Shown: positions 12,128-20,105 of the stretch, one piece after another
Position numbering within the stretch: position 1 is the first letter of the stretch
How the letters are laid out: the number at the start of each line of letters is the position of its first letter
Virus record (IMG/VR): IMGVR_UViG_3300030333_004222
Location: 1 to 31,652 of that record
Origin: a virus
Direction: 5' to 3' (one strand)
DNA length: 31,652 nt
The notes under the pieces: generated by a model
The model's input: only the letters and a program-made list of their open reading frames with translations
The model's database searches: none
Told to the model about the DNA's origin: nothing
Program-made: the position numbers and the translations under genes

Positions 12128-13250
12128 ATATAAAATCCCTTCAATGAAGGAAATTAATAATATCCCTGCAAAATTAAATGCAGTTTCCACTTTTAGTGGA
12201 GCAGGAGGTTCTTGTCTTGGGTTAAAGATGGGAGGTTTTAGAGTAAGGTGGGCGTCAGAGTTTATTCCTTCAGCACAAGAGGTGTATCGTTTAAATCATA
12301 AATCTACCCCACTTGACGAAAGAGATATTCGGCAAGTTACTGGTGACGAAATACTATCTACTGTTGGATTAGAAGTCGGAAGCCTTGATTTGTTGGAAGG
12401 GTCTCCTCCGTGTGCATCATTTTCCATGAGTGGTAAGCGAGATAAGAATTGGGGGCGAGTTGTTAAGTATTCCGAGACAAAACAAAGAGTAGACGATTTG
12501 TTTTATGAATTTGTACGATTAATAAAAGAATTACAACCAAAAGTTTTTATTGCTGAAAATGTTAGTGGATTAATTAGAGGAACAGCAAAAGGTTATTTTA
12601 AAGAAATATTTAAAGCAATGAAGGAATGTGGCTATGAGGTTGAAGCTCAATTATTAAATGCTCAATGGCTTGGTGTTCCACAATCTCGTCAGCGTATTTT
12701 TTTTCAAGGCGTACGGAAAGACCTTGGCAAAAAGCCTGTATTTCCAAAGCCTTTTGAATACTGCTATACGCTAAAAGAAGTTTTGCCATATGCTAAAAAA
12801 GTAATGGTTAGAAAGGATATGTGGAGAAATGCAGACGCTACCCCTCCAACTGTTTTGGCAAGTGGGGCAACTGTAACTGAGACTGCCCAAATGGGAGGAG
12901 CAGGGATTATAGAGGTGGATTTTCATAAGTATGCAATTGCTAAAGAATGGAAAAAATTAAAACAAGGAACTGCGTCACCTAAAATGTTTAATTTAAGGCG
13001 ACCTCATTTGGAAAAACCTTCCCCAACAATCTTGGCATCATGTGGAGACTTTGGAGCGTCAGGACTTGTTCACCCTACTGAGTTCAGAAAATTTACAATT
13101 GAAGAATTAAAAATAATACAATCATTCCCTGAGGATTTTAAGTTAACAGGCAAGTTTGCCCAACAATGGGAGCGAATAGGTAGAAGTGTTCCCCCATTAA
13201 TGATGCGTGAAATAGCAAAAACAATTGCAGAGGAGGTTTTGAATGATTAG
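12114..13250 (+). CDS. cytosine-C5 DNA methyltransferase with Arg in motif X, predicted carboxymethyltransferase
   Basis: The 378-residue product has all main C5-MTase motifs: I (FSGAGGSCLGL, 27-37), IV with catalytic Cys100 in GSPPCASFS, VI (ENV, 148-150), VIII (QSRQR, 190-194), a short target-recognition region of about 110 residues, IX (FTIEELKIIQSFPEDF), and X. Motif X reads GRSVPP (356-361) where the family has GN(S/A)VPP, so Arg357 replaces the Asn that lines the SAM methyl pocket. With a CmoA-like gene next door, this suggests use of carboxy-SAM. The start is TTG at 12114 (or 12117) after AGGAGAGG; it overlaps the upstream gene by 14 nt and the next by 8 nt. MTase fold is sure; the altered substrate is inferred. 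Confidence 0.9.
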   Translation: MLKPEYKIPSMKEINNIPAKLNAVSTFSGAGGSCLGLKMGGFRVRWASEFIPSAQEVYRLNHKSTPLDERDIRQVTGDEILSTVGLEVGSLDLLEGSPPCASFSMSGKRDKNWGRVVKYSETKQRVDDLFYEFVRLIKELQPKVFIAENVSGLIRGTAKGYFKEIFKAMKECGYEVEAQLLNAQWLGVPQSRQRIFFQGVRKDLGKKPVFPKPFEYCYTLKEVLPYAKKVMVRKDMWRNADATPPTVLASGATVTETAQMGGAGIIEVDFHKYAIAKEWKKLKQGTASPKMFNLRRPHLEKPSPTILASCGDFGASGLVHPTEFRKFTIEELKIIQSFPEDFKLTGKFAQQWERIGRSVPPLMMREIAKTIAEEVLND

Positions 13251-13998
13251 TACAGATACAGGGTATACGGCAGATAGGTGGGAATTTGATAAAGAGGTTA
13301 CTAGAGTATTTGATGATATGTTAAAAAGAAGCATTCCAAATTACGAGGGTATGCGAGACATTACAACAAGATTAATTAGCAAAACTATCCCTCGTGTTAA
13401 TGGGAGTATGCTTGACATTGGCTCATCTCAAGGGGAGACAATTGCAAGAATCTTAGAGCAAGGAAACTTTACTGATTTAAATGTGTTGGGCTATGAAATT
13501 AGTGAACCAATGTTGCAATTTAGTGAAAACAGATTTGCAAATGTACCGAATGTTAATTTTGAATCTGCTGACTTACGGCATGGGCTTCCAAAGGACTCGA
13601 TTGAATATTCAGGAGTTTCCTATTCGTCTAATGTTATAAATGCCTTTGATGTTGTTACCAGTATATTAACAATAATGTTTATTCCTATGGAACATAGACC
13701 ACATTTATTAGCAGATATATTTAATGCCTTAAAACCCGAAGGCAAATTGTTTTTAGTTGAAAAAATTATTGGAGGCAATTATGAATCTGATAATTTGTAT
13801 GTAGAAGCATATTATGACATGAAAAAGGAACATGGCTATTCAGAAGATGATGTGCAACGGAAGCGATTAGCATTGGAAGGCGTTTTGGTTCCTATGACTG
13901 CCAAGGCAAATGAGCAAATGGTTATAGATGCAGGGTTTAAAAGTATTGAGACTATTTGGGCATGGGGAAATTTTAGAGGTTGGATAGCAACAAAATGA
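13243..13998 (+). CDS. CmoA-like carboxy-SAM synthase
   Basis: The 251-residue product is a class I SAM-binding protein (LDIGSSQGE, 57-65) that resembles E. coli CmoA over its length, not just in motif I: FDKEVTRVFDDMLKRSIPNY (15-34), a late LKPEGKLFLVEK strand, GYSEDDVQRKRLALEGVL (198-215), and AGFKSIE...NFRGWIATK at the end. CmoA converts SAM and prephenate to carboxy-SAM for tRNA wobble uridine. Arg208 in KRLALE aligns with CmoA Arg199, which, from memory, contacts the cxSAM carboxylate. No tRNA-acting CmoB partner is present; the neighbour is a DNA C5 methyltransferase. GAGGAGG lies about 6 nt before the ATG. Confidence 0.8.
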   Translation: MISTDTGYTADRWEFDKEVTRVFDDMLKRSIPNYEGMRDITTRLISKTIPRVNGSMLDIGSSQGETIARILEQGNFTDLNVLGYEISEPMLQFSENRFANVPNVNFESADLRHGLPKDSIEYSGVSYSSNVINAFDVVTSILTIMFIPMEHRPHLLADIFNALKPEGKLFLVEKIIGGNYESDNLYVEAYYDMKKEHGYSEDDVQRKRLALEGVLVPMTAKANEQMVIDAGFKSIETIWAWGNFRGWIATK

Positions 13999-14007
13999 GA
14001 GTAGTTA

Positions 14008-14490
14008 ATGCCTACCAGTAAAGCTATGCAAGTTAATGCCCAACAAAGAAGGTACAGGGTTTTACAAGCTGTACTTGCAGGTGCATCAGAAAGGCAAATC
14101 GCAGAACAAGAGGGTGTTGCTCGTAGCCTTATAAATCGAGATAAAAAGAAAGTATTGTCTGATTTAGCAAAAGAGCATATAGGGTTAGCTGATGAAGTCC
14201 GTTCTGTTCAAATGGAACGATATAACCAAATTATGTTGAGGTGGTGGCAAAGAGCCATGTCAGGGGATAAAGAAGCGACAGATGTTATATTAAGAGTAAT
14301 GAAGGAAATCAATGTAATTAACGGAGTTATTCCTGACAAGCCATTAATAAGTTTCAATCAATTAAATGTAGGAACTGAATTTATAACTTTCAATATTGAG
14401 GCAAATGACGACACTACAGAAGCCAACAATGACATATCGGAGACCGAAGTTATATCCGAAACAAGAACAGGCTATATTCTCGAACAATAG
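14008..14490 (+). CDS. terS: terminase small subunit (TerS)
   Basis: The 160-residue product has an N-terminal helix-turn-helix (VLAGASERQIAEQEGVARSLINRDKK, about 22-47), a helical oligomerisation middle (VRSVQMERYNQIMLRWWQRAM), and a polar tail. This is the usual layout of small terminases, which recognise the phage packaging site and stimulate the large subunit. Its 3' part overlaps the large terminase frame by more than 80 nt. It follows the CmoA-like gene by 9 nt with no terminator, so modification and packaging genes share a transcript. The packaging site itself is not identifiable by eye. Confidence 0.8.
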   Translation: MPTSKAMQVNAQQRRYRVLQAVLAGASERQIAEQEGVARSLINRDKKKVLSDLAKEHIGLADEVRSVQMERYNQIMLRWWQRAMSGDKEATDVILRVMKEINVINGVIPDKPLISFNQLNVGTEFITFNIEANDDTTEANNDISETEVISETRTGYILEQ

Positions 14491-15601
14491 ATATGCTGTT
14501 ATTGAAGGGTCTACCAAATCAGGTAAAACAGTTGCCTGTTTGACTTGGTTACTAGAACAAGCAATTTTAGGTAAAGACGGTAATTCGTTTTGGTGGGTTG
14601 CCCCAGTTTACGGACAAGCAAAAATGGCGTTTCGTAGAATGAAACGTGGGCTACCTAAGAACATTTATACTAATAACGAATCCGAATTAACTATTACATT
14701 ACCTAATGGAGCAATTATTGCTTTTAAGTCAGGAGAAAAAGCAGACAATCTTTACGGAGATGATGTTTATGGAGCTGTTATTGATGAGGCAACAAGAGTT
14801 AGAGAAGAGTCTTGGCACGCAATCCGTTCAACATTAACAGCAACTAGAGGTGCTGTTCGTATTATTGGAAACGTAAAAGGTAGAAGAAATTGGGCATATA
14901 GATTAGCTAGGTTTGCAGAAAGCGGAGAACCTAATTGGCATTATGCAAAACTAACTGCTTATGATGCTGTAGATGCAGGGGTTTTAGAAGCTGATGAAGT
15001 AGAACAAGCTAAAAGACAATTGCCTGACCATGTTTTTCAGGAATTATATTTAGCAGAACCTAGTGATGATGGAGGGAACCCTTTTAATTTAACCAAAATT
15101 CATGAAAATATTAAAACAGTTTCCGATACAGAACCTGTTGTTTATGGAATTGACTTGGCTAAATCAGTAGACTGGACTGTTGCAATAGGATTAGATGCTA
15201 ACGGAAATGTTTGCAGTTATGACAGATTCCAAATGTCATGGGAGGAAACTTGCGTTAGGTTAAGTAGGTTAGTGGGGTATACTTCTGCTATAGTGGATTC
15301 GACAGGAGTTGGCGACCCAATAGTAGAAAGGTTACAGCGAGACTTGCCTAATGTAGAGGGGTTCCACTTTTCGTCTTCTAGCAAACAAAAATTAATGGAA
15401 GGATTAGCTATGGCTATTCAAACAAATGCAATAAGTTATCCTGACAATGAAATTGTCAATGAATTAGATGTTTTTACTTATGAATATACTAGGACTGGAG
15501 TTAGATATACTGCTCCTGACGGATTACATGATGACTGTGTAATGGCTTTAGGGTTGGCAGTTCACGCATTAACTAACAGTAGAGGATTAGGAGTTTGGTA
15601 A
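14405..15601 (+). CDS. terL: terminase large subunit (TerL)
   Basis: The product (about 398 aa from the ATG at 14405) has a Walker A-type loop GSTKSGKT near the N-terminus, Walker B in YGAVIDEATR, and the RNase H-like nuclease: GIDLAKSVDWT, AIVDSTGVGD, and HDDCVMALGLA near the end. It packages concatemeric DNA into proheads. The start is uncertain: TTG 14396, ATG 14405 and ATG 14429 are in frame; GAGG lies close before 14405. It overlaps terS by 86 nt and ends in TAATG shared with the next small gene. Compared with many TerL proteins, about 400 residues is on the short side but complete. Confidence 0.92.
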   Translation: MTTLQKPTMTYRRPKLYPKQEQAIFSNNRYAVIEGSTKSGKTVACLTWLLEQAILGKDGNSFWWVAPVYGQAKMAFRRMKRGLPKNIYTNNESELTITLPNGAIIAFKSGEKADNLYGDDVYGAVIDEATRVREESWHAIRSTLTATRGAVRIIGNVKGRRNWAYRLARFAESGEPNWHYAKLTAYDAVDAGVLEADEVEQAKRQLPDHVFQELYLAEPSDDGGNPFNLTKIHENIKTVSDTEPVVYGIDLAKSVDWTVAIGLDANGNVCSYDRFQMSWEETCVRLSRLVGYTSAIVDSTGVGDPIVERLQRDLPNVEGFHFSSSSKQKLMEGLAMAIQTNAISYPDNEIVNELDVFTYEYTRTGVRYTAPDGLHDDCVMALGLAVHALTNSRGLGVW

Positions 15602-15705
15602 TGGAATTTAGATGCGAAAAATGTAATAAGAAATTAGCAGAATGGGCAACTAAAGGTACTATTATTAGATGCCCTCGTTGCCATTATGTAAATAAAATGG
15701 TTTAA
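15601..15705 (+). CDS. Com-like zinc-binding mini-protein, 34 aa
   Basis: This 34-residue gene shares TAATG with the end of terL. The protein has CEKC at 5-8 and CPRC at 24-27 (FRCEKCNKKL then IIRCPRCHYVN), the pattern of the phage Mu Com family (translational activator of the DNA-modification gene mom). Com-like zinc ribbons are often found between terminase and portal genes in other phages, so position supports a real gene. Whether it regulates translation here is unknown. It is too short for many gene finders. Confidence 0.7.
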   Translation: MEFRCEKCNKKLAEWATKGTIIRCPRCHYVNKMV

Positions 15706-15711
15706 TAGTAA

Positions 15712-15723
15712 ATTATCGATAAT
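15712..15723 (+). other. 12-bp palindrome ATTATCGATAAT before the portal gene
   Basis: A perfect palindrome lies in the 56-nt gap between the Com-like gene and the portal gene, which otherwise ends in a strong AGGAGGG ribosome site (3-4 nt from ATG). It could be a small regulatory binding site. It is too short to act as a terminator. Confidence 0.35.
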
Positions 15724-15761
15724 AGTGGTCATGGCAAGTACCCTTTAAGCTAGGAGGGCTC

Positions 15762-17918
15762 ATGGCACGTTGGTTTCCTACCTTTAATAGAAAGCAAGAA
15801 GGAATGATTGCTTCTACAACTGTACCTCTAGTAAATGATTTATCATCAGTTGTTTATCCTGAAGATAACTATAAGAATTACGCAAAAGAGGGTTATGCAC
15901 GAAACACTATAGTTAATGCTTGCATACGAGAATTAGCTATTGGGGTGGCATCTGCCAAATTTTATGTTGAGCAAGAAACCGAAGATGGTTTTATTGAAGC
16001 AACAAACACTCCATTATCTCAGTTGATTATGTACCCAAATGCTGACCAAGATTTTTACCATTGGATTGAAAGAATGGTTACTTATCTTTACGTTAGCGGA
16101 AATGTTTATGTTCTTAAAGAACGAAACAGGGGTAATCAAATTACAGGAATGTATTTATTGAGACCTGACAGGGTTTCAATAATGCCTTCAGGAGAAGGTG
16201 TTAAAGGTTACTCTTATGAGATTGATGGCAAAGAATATTATTTAGATAAAGAAGATGTAGGGCATTTAAGTTTTCCTAATCCAAATGGTGACTTGTATGG
16301 ATTAAGCCCACTTCATGTTTTAGCAAGAACTATTAACCTTGATTTATCAATGACTGATTTTGCTAAACAGTATTTTCAGAATGCAGGAGTACCATCAGGG
16401 TTATTAAAAGTTAAGCGTCAATTAAGGAATCAAGAAGAAGCAGATAGAATCAGGTCAAGGTGGAGGACAAGTTTTGGTGGCACTAGGAATATGCACAAAA
16501 TAGCAGTCTTAGATGATGATGCCGAATACCAACAAATGGCAAGTGACCCATCTAATATGGCTATGACTGAAATGCACAATCATACCGAATCAAGAATCTG
16601 CTCTGTTTTAGGAGTTCCCCCAATACTGATATCAGCAAATGTAGGCTTGCAAAGGTCTACTTTTTCAAATTATAAAGAAGCTAGACTTTCTTTCCATAGT
16701 GAAACTTTAGAGCCTTTGATTGAAAAGATTGTAAGATTTTTGAATTACTGCGTTGGTATGGAATTAGGCGAAACTGTTGCTGTTGATTATTCCGTAATGC
16801 GAGCATTTATGGACGACAAAGAAACAGATAACAAAAGAGCAACAGATTTATTTACGGCAGGAATTATTACATTAAATGAAGCAAGAGCATTAGTTGGGCA
16901 AGAGTCTTTACCTGAAGGTGAAGTTAGAAGAATGCCTGTAAATATAATTGAATCAATGTCCGTGGGGTCAAATGCTTTCCCTGTTGGTACATCAGGATTT
17001 TTATCAACAGAAGCCGAAGAATCAAAAGAAGTTCAGTTCCCTGACGGCGATGCACCAATTATGGATTTGGGAAGAGTTGTTCAAGATGGAATGAAACTTG
17101 GTAACGACTTAAATCAAGAAAAAGTAAGGATTGCCCAAAAGTATACTCCAAGACTTAAAAAATATTTAGATAGAATTAGAAGTAGAGTGAGTGGCGTATT
17201 GGGTCGACATATGGAACGTCAATCAGAAATTACAAAAGACGGCTTCCCGTTTACGTCTGCCGACCTAGTTCTTGATTCAGATGTTGAAGATTTAGGCGAA
17301 ATCCTTTATGCAATGTATAAAGAAATAACTCAATCAACAGTAGGTTTAATTAATGAAAGTGGAGTAGCAGGAACAACAACATGGGAAGAAGATAGCCCTG
17401 TTGTTACAGCAGTATTAACCCAAGCACCTGTAAGAGCAAAACTTATTCACAGTACAACTCAAAAAAGAGTTCAAGAAGGAATTAAGGTTGCTTTTGAAAG
17501 AGGGTACTCAATACAACAATTAGCAAATGGAGTTCCTGATGAGGGATTCAAAGGGTTGCAAGCAACTCTAGGTGAGAGTGAAGTTAGGGCAAACTTAATT
17601 GCTAGAACAGAAATAATGAGAAGCCAAAACCTTACATCTTGCAATCTTTATAAAAGGCAAGGTTTTGAATGGTTAAGGGCTTACGATACTGACGGAAGTG
17701 AAAACGATACTTTTGTTAGTCCGACTGACCCTTACGGCAGAACTTGTGCAGAACGAAATGGAAAAATTTATAACGTAAATGATGCTTACGATATTGAGGA
17801 CCACCCCAATGGAACATTGAGTTGGATTCCAATGCCAAGAAACTATGTGCATTCAGAAACCTTAGGCGATTTAATTATTCATCAGAAGGAGATAAGTAAT
17901 GATTATCAAAAAACTTGA
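15762..17918 (+). CDS. portal protein fused to a MuF-type minor head protein
   Basis: Residues 1 to about 400 are an HK97-family portal: YVSGNVYVLKERNRGNQITGMYLLRPDRV, NPNGDLYGLSPLHVL, and SVLGVPPILI. The C-terminal part (about 540-718) resembles Mu gpF/SPP1 gp7: a long helical region, then ARTEIMRSQNL, a cysteine in RTCAERNGKIY, and EDHPNGTLSWIPM. Usual portals have 400-500 residues, so at 718 this is a fusion of the DNA-conducting dodecamer with the minor head protein. AGGAGGG precedes the ATG. It overlaps the protease gene by 20 nt. Confidence 0.88.
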   Translation: MARWFPTFNRKQEGMIASTTVPLVNDLSSVVYPEDNYKNYAKEGYARNTIVNACIRELAIGVASAKFYVEQETEDGFIEATNTPLSQLIMYPNADQDFYHWIERMVTYLYVSGNVYVLKERNRGNQITGMYLLRPDRVSIMPSGEGVKGYSYEIDGKEYYLDKEDVGHLSFPNPNGDLYGLSPLHVLARTINLDLSMTDFAKQYFQNAGVPSGLLKVKRQLRNQEEADRIRSRWRTSFGGTRNMHKIAVLDDDAEYQQMASDPSNMAMTEMHNHTESRICSVLGVPPILISANVGLQRSTFSNYKEARLSFHSETLEPLIEKIVRFLNYCVGMELGETVAVDYSVMRAFMDDKETDNKRATDLFTAGIITLNEARALVGQESLPEGEVRRMPVNIIESMSVGSNAFPVGTSGFLSTEAEESKEVQFPDGDAPIMDLGRVVQDGMKLGNDLNQEKVRIAQKYTPRLKKYLDRIRSRVSGVLGRHMERQSEITKDGFPFTSADLVLDSDVEDLGEILYAMYKEITQSTVGLINESGVAGTTTWEEDSPVVTAVLTQAPVRAKLIHSTTQKRVQEGIKVAFERGYSIQQLANGVPDEGFKGLQATLGESEVRANLIARTEIMRSQNLTSCNLYKRQGFEWLRAYDTDGSENDTFVSPTDPYGRTCAERNGKIYNVNDAYDIEDHPNGTLSWIPMPRNYVHSETLGDLIIHQKEISNDYQKT

Positions 17919-18528
17919 AATTAGTGAGACTAAAGCCATAGATGCCGAACAGGGTATGGTTGAAGCATTTACTAATTCTATGGGAGTCATAGATAAAGAT
18001 GGTGATGTAATTGACCCAGTTGCTTTTAATGGTTCGATTGCAAAAAATCTTCCTATTCCTGTTTTAGCAGGACATGACCAACATCAAGTTGTTGGAAAGG
18101 TCTTAACTGCTCGCCCTGTCCATATTAATGACAATGAATATAAATTATATACATTAATGCAAATGAATATGGAAACCCAAGCAGGTAAAGAGGCTTTTAG
18201 CAATGTAAAAGGTAATTACATAAGAGAGTGGTCTGTAGGATTTAATGTTGGCGAAGATGGCATTGAGTATGAAGGGAAAGGAAAAGACCAAGTCCGAAGA
18301 ATTAAAAACTTAGATTGGGTTGAAGTTAGTGCAGTTATTAGAGGGGCAAGTCCTCAAACTGCAACAATCTCTGCCAAATCAGATGACGATACAATTATTG
18401 CTGATGAACTTGAACAAACTGCCTTAGACACAGAAGTTGATAAGACTGATGCCTCTGACACAGAAATGGTTCAAGCACAGATAGACTTGCTTAAACTTAA
18501 AGCAAGAAAAAAGAAAAAGCCATATTAG
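17899..18528 (+). CDS. HK97-type prohead protease
   Basis: The 209-residue product fits peptidase family U35/S78: GHDQHQVVGKV carries the expected active-site His, REWSVGFN the Ser, and VSAVIRGASPQT the conserved C-terminal strand. It cleaves scaffold and capsid N-termini during head maturation. The tail (EVDKTDASDTEMVQAQIDLLKLKARKKKK) is helical and basic, perhaps a scaffolding-type extension. AAGGAGAT lies 5-6 nt before the ATG, inside the portal gene. It is directly before the capsid gene, which is the classic order. Confidence 0.88.
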   Translation: MIIKKLEISETKAIDAEQGMVEAFTNSMGVIDKDGDVIDPVAFNGSIAKNLPIPVLAGHDQHQVVGKVLTARPVHINDNEYKLYTLMQMNMETQAGKEAFSNVKGNYIREWSVGFNVGEDGIEYEGKGKDQVRRIKNLDWVEVSAVIRGASPQTATISAKSDDDTIIADELEQTALDTEVDKTDASDTEMVQAQIDLLKLKARKKKKPY

Positions 18529-18538
18529 GAGGCAAAAA

Positions 18539-19852
18539 GTGGAAACATCAGAGATGAGAAACCATGCAAACTATTTGCTTGAAAAAGCAGATGCAACTCT
18601 TAAGGAAGGTAAAGTTGAAGACGCTAAAGCATTAATTCTCGAAGCACAAAAAGAGATGGAAGATGCTGAAGCTAAAGAACAAGCACAGGCTGAATTAGAC
18701 AGAGCAAAAACTGACTTTGCAAAGCCTATTAACAATGTTCCTGTCGCATCAACAGACCTTAAGAACTATGACCCCAACGATACAGGGGCAACAATGAAGG
18801 CAAGTTACAAACCTGCAAGTTGGGTTAAAGGACTTCCTGCTGTTGCACAACCTATGTGGGTTCAAGAAAAAATGGGAGTCAGAGAAAAAGAAGAAGCTGA
18901 TTTCCAACGAGACACATTCGTAAAATGGATGTCGGCTCCTTCGCAAGAAATCTTCTTTAAAAATGCTAGCCCTGATGAAATCAAAGCTATGCAAGAAGAT
19001 ACTGACGCGGAAGGTGGATATTTTGTTCCTGAAGAGTTCGTTAACCAAGTAATTCACGATACAGGATTACCTTCAGGAGCATTACGAAGTGCTTCAACTG
19101 TTATCCGAGTAGCAAGCAAAGATGGATACATTCCAACTATTGCATCTGCATCTTGGGGAGCAATCGCTGAAGAGGCTGCGTTCTCAGACCAAACTCCTAC
19201 AGTTGGTCAAGTAGCTTTTTCAATTGAAAAATCAGGTGGATTGGTTAAAGTAACTAGAGAATTGTTGGACGATTCAGCAATTAACTTGCCTTCAATCCTT
19301 TCACAGATTTTCCAAGAAGCATCAGGAAGATTTGAAGATGTTGGAATCCTTAATGGTAACAACACTACAAACTACGCAGGAGTCCTACAGGGTTCATCAG
19401 CAGACTATGTAATGGCAAGTGCAACAGCAGTAACAACTGCTGACCTTCTAGGAATTTATTACACACTTCAGCCACAACACCGAGCCAATGCAACTTGGGT
19501 GATGAACTCCATGATTTCTAAGACTATAAACTCAATTCAGTCAACAGGTAATGGAGTTACAGGTATTACTGACTTAACAACTGCCCCTGCAAACTTCTTG
19601 CTCGGCAGACCAGTCATTAACAGTGACGTAAGTGGAAACGGACTTGCTGATTCCATAACTGCAAATGATGAAATTGCAATCTTTGGAGATTGGCGCAATT
19701 ACTACATCTTTGACAGGATTGGTTTCACTATCAGGCGAAACGATAGTCTATACATGGAAAATGACCAAATCGGTTTCTTTGGAACTCGAAGAGGTGATGG
19801 ACAAGTTGGACTAGCAGACTCTTTCAAAATCTTGAAAGCTGCCGCAAGCTAG
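18539..19852 (+). CDS. major capsid protein (HK97 fold)
   Basis: The 437-residue product has an N-terminal coiled coil of about 65 residues (HANYLLEKADATLKEGKVED, then many Ala/Glu/Lys), typical of a delta/scaffold region removed by the protease. After a linker comes the HK97 capsid core: AEGGYFVPEEFVNQVI, SGGLVKVTRELLDDSAINLPS, the N-rich LNGNNTTNYAGVLQG, and GDWRNYYIFDRIGFTIRRNDS. The start is GTG at 18539 after AGGAGG with 6 nt spacing. A stable hairpin (19866-19893) follows. The cleavage site is probably near residues 120-160, before AEGGYFVP. Confidence 0.9.
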   Translation: METSEMRNHANYLLEKADATLKEGKVEDAKALILEAQKEMEDAEAKEQAQAELDRAKTDFAKPINNVPVASTDLKNYDPNDTGATMKASYKPASWVKGLPAVAQPMWVQEKMGVREKEEADFQRDTFVKWMSAPSQEIFFKNASPDEIKAMQEDTDAEGGYFVPEEFVNQVIHDTGLPSGALRSASTVIRVASKDGYIPTIASASWGAIAEEAAFSDQTPTVGQVAFSIEKSGGLVKVTRELLDDSAINLPSILSQIFQEASGRFEDVGILNGNNTTNYAGVLQGSSADYVMASATAVTTADLLGIYYTLQPQHRANATWVMNSMISKTINSIQSTGNGVTGITDLTTAPANFLLGRPVINSDVSGNGLADSITANDEIAIFGDWRNYYIFDRIGFTIRRNDSLYMENDQIGFFGTRRGDGQVGLADSFKILKAAAS

Positions 19853-19865
19853 TAGATAGCAAATT

Positions 19866-19893
19866 GAAGGGAGGGTGTAAAAGCCCTCTCTTC
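19866..19893 (+). other. intercistronic hairpin after the capsid gene
   Basis: GAAGGGAGGG and CCCTCTCTTC pair as a 10-bp stem (one G-U) with an 8-nt loop. It is followed by TTAAAAAAA, not a T-run, so it should not terminate efficiently. In this position it may stabilise the capsid mRNA or reduce read-through into tail genes. Confidence 0.6.
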
Positions 19894-19913
19894 TTAAAAA
19901 AAGCGAGGAAAAA

Positions 19914-20105
19914 ATGAAAGTAACTTGTATAAAGACCGTATCAATAGGCAGTTTAGGCTTAGCTTTTGTAGAAGGTAAGGAATATGACATTCCTGCAAAA
20001 GAAGCGAACTCTTATCCTGAATATTTTAAGAAACACGCTACTACAACTAAAAAGAAAGCAACAACAGAAGAAAATAAAGAAGCAACTACAGAGGACAATA
20101 AATAG
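19914..20105 (+). CDS. small head protein, 63 aa
   Basis: The N-terminal 43 residues (MKVTCIKTVSIGSLGLAFVEGKEYDIPAK) form a small beta-like domain with an EGKEYDIPA pattern seen in short proteins after capsid genes. The rest is a Thr/Lys/Glu-rich, disordered tail. It may be a decoration or connector accessory protein; I cannot name a family. GAGGAAAAA precedes the ATG, and its stop overlaps the next GTG start by one base. Confidence 0.6.
   Translation: MKVTCIKTVSIGSLGLAFVEGKEYDIPAKEANSYPEYFKKHATTTKKKATTEENKEATTEDNK

Noticed and set aside
15601-15705. Com-like gene as proof of a mom-type system
   Set aside because: No Mom (GNAT-fold) protein is visible, and Com-like genes are frequent in other phages; only a weak contextual link is kept.
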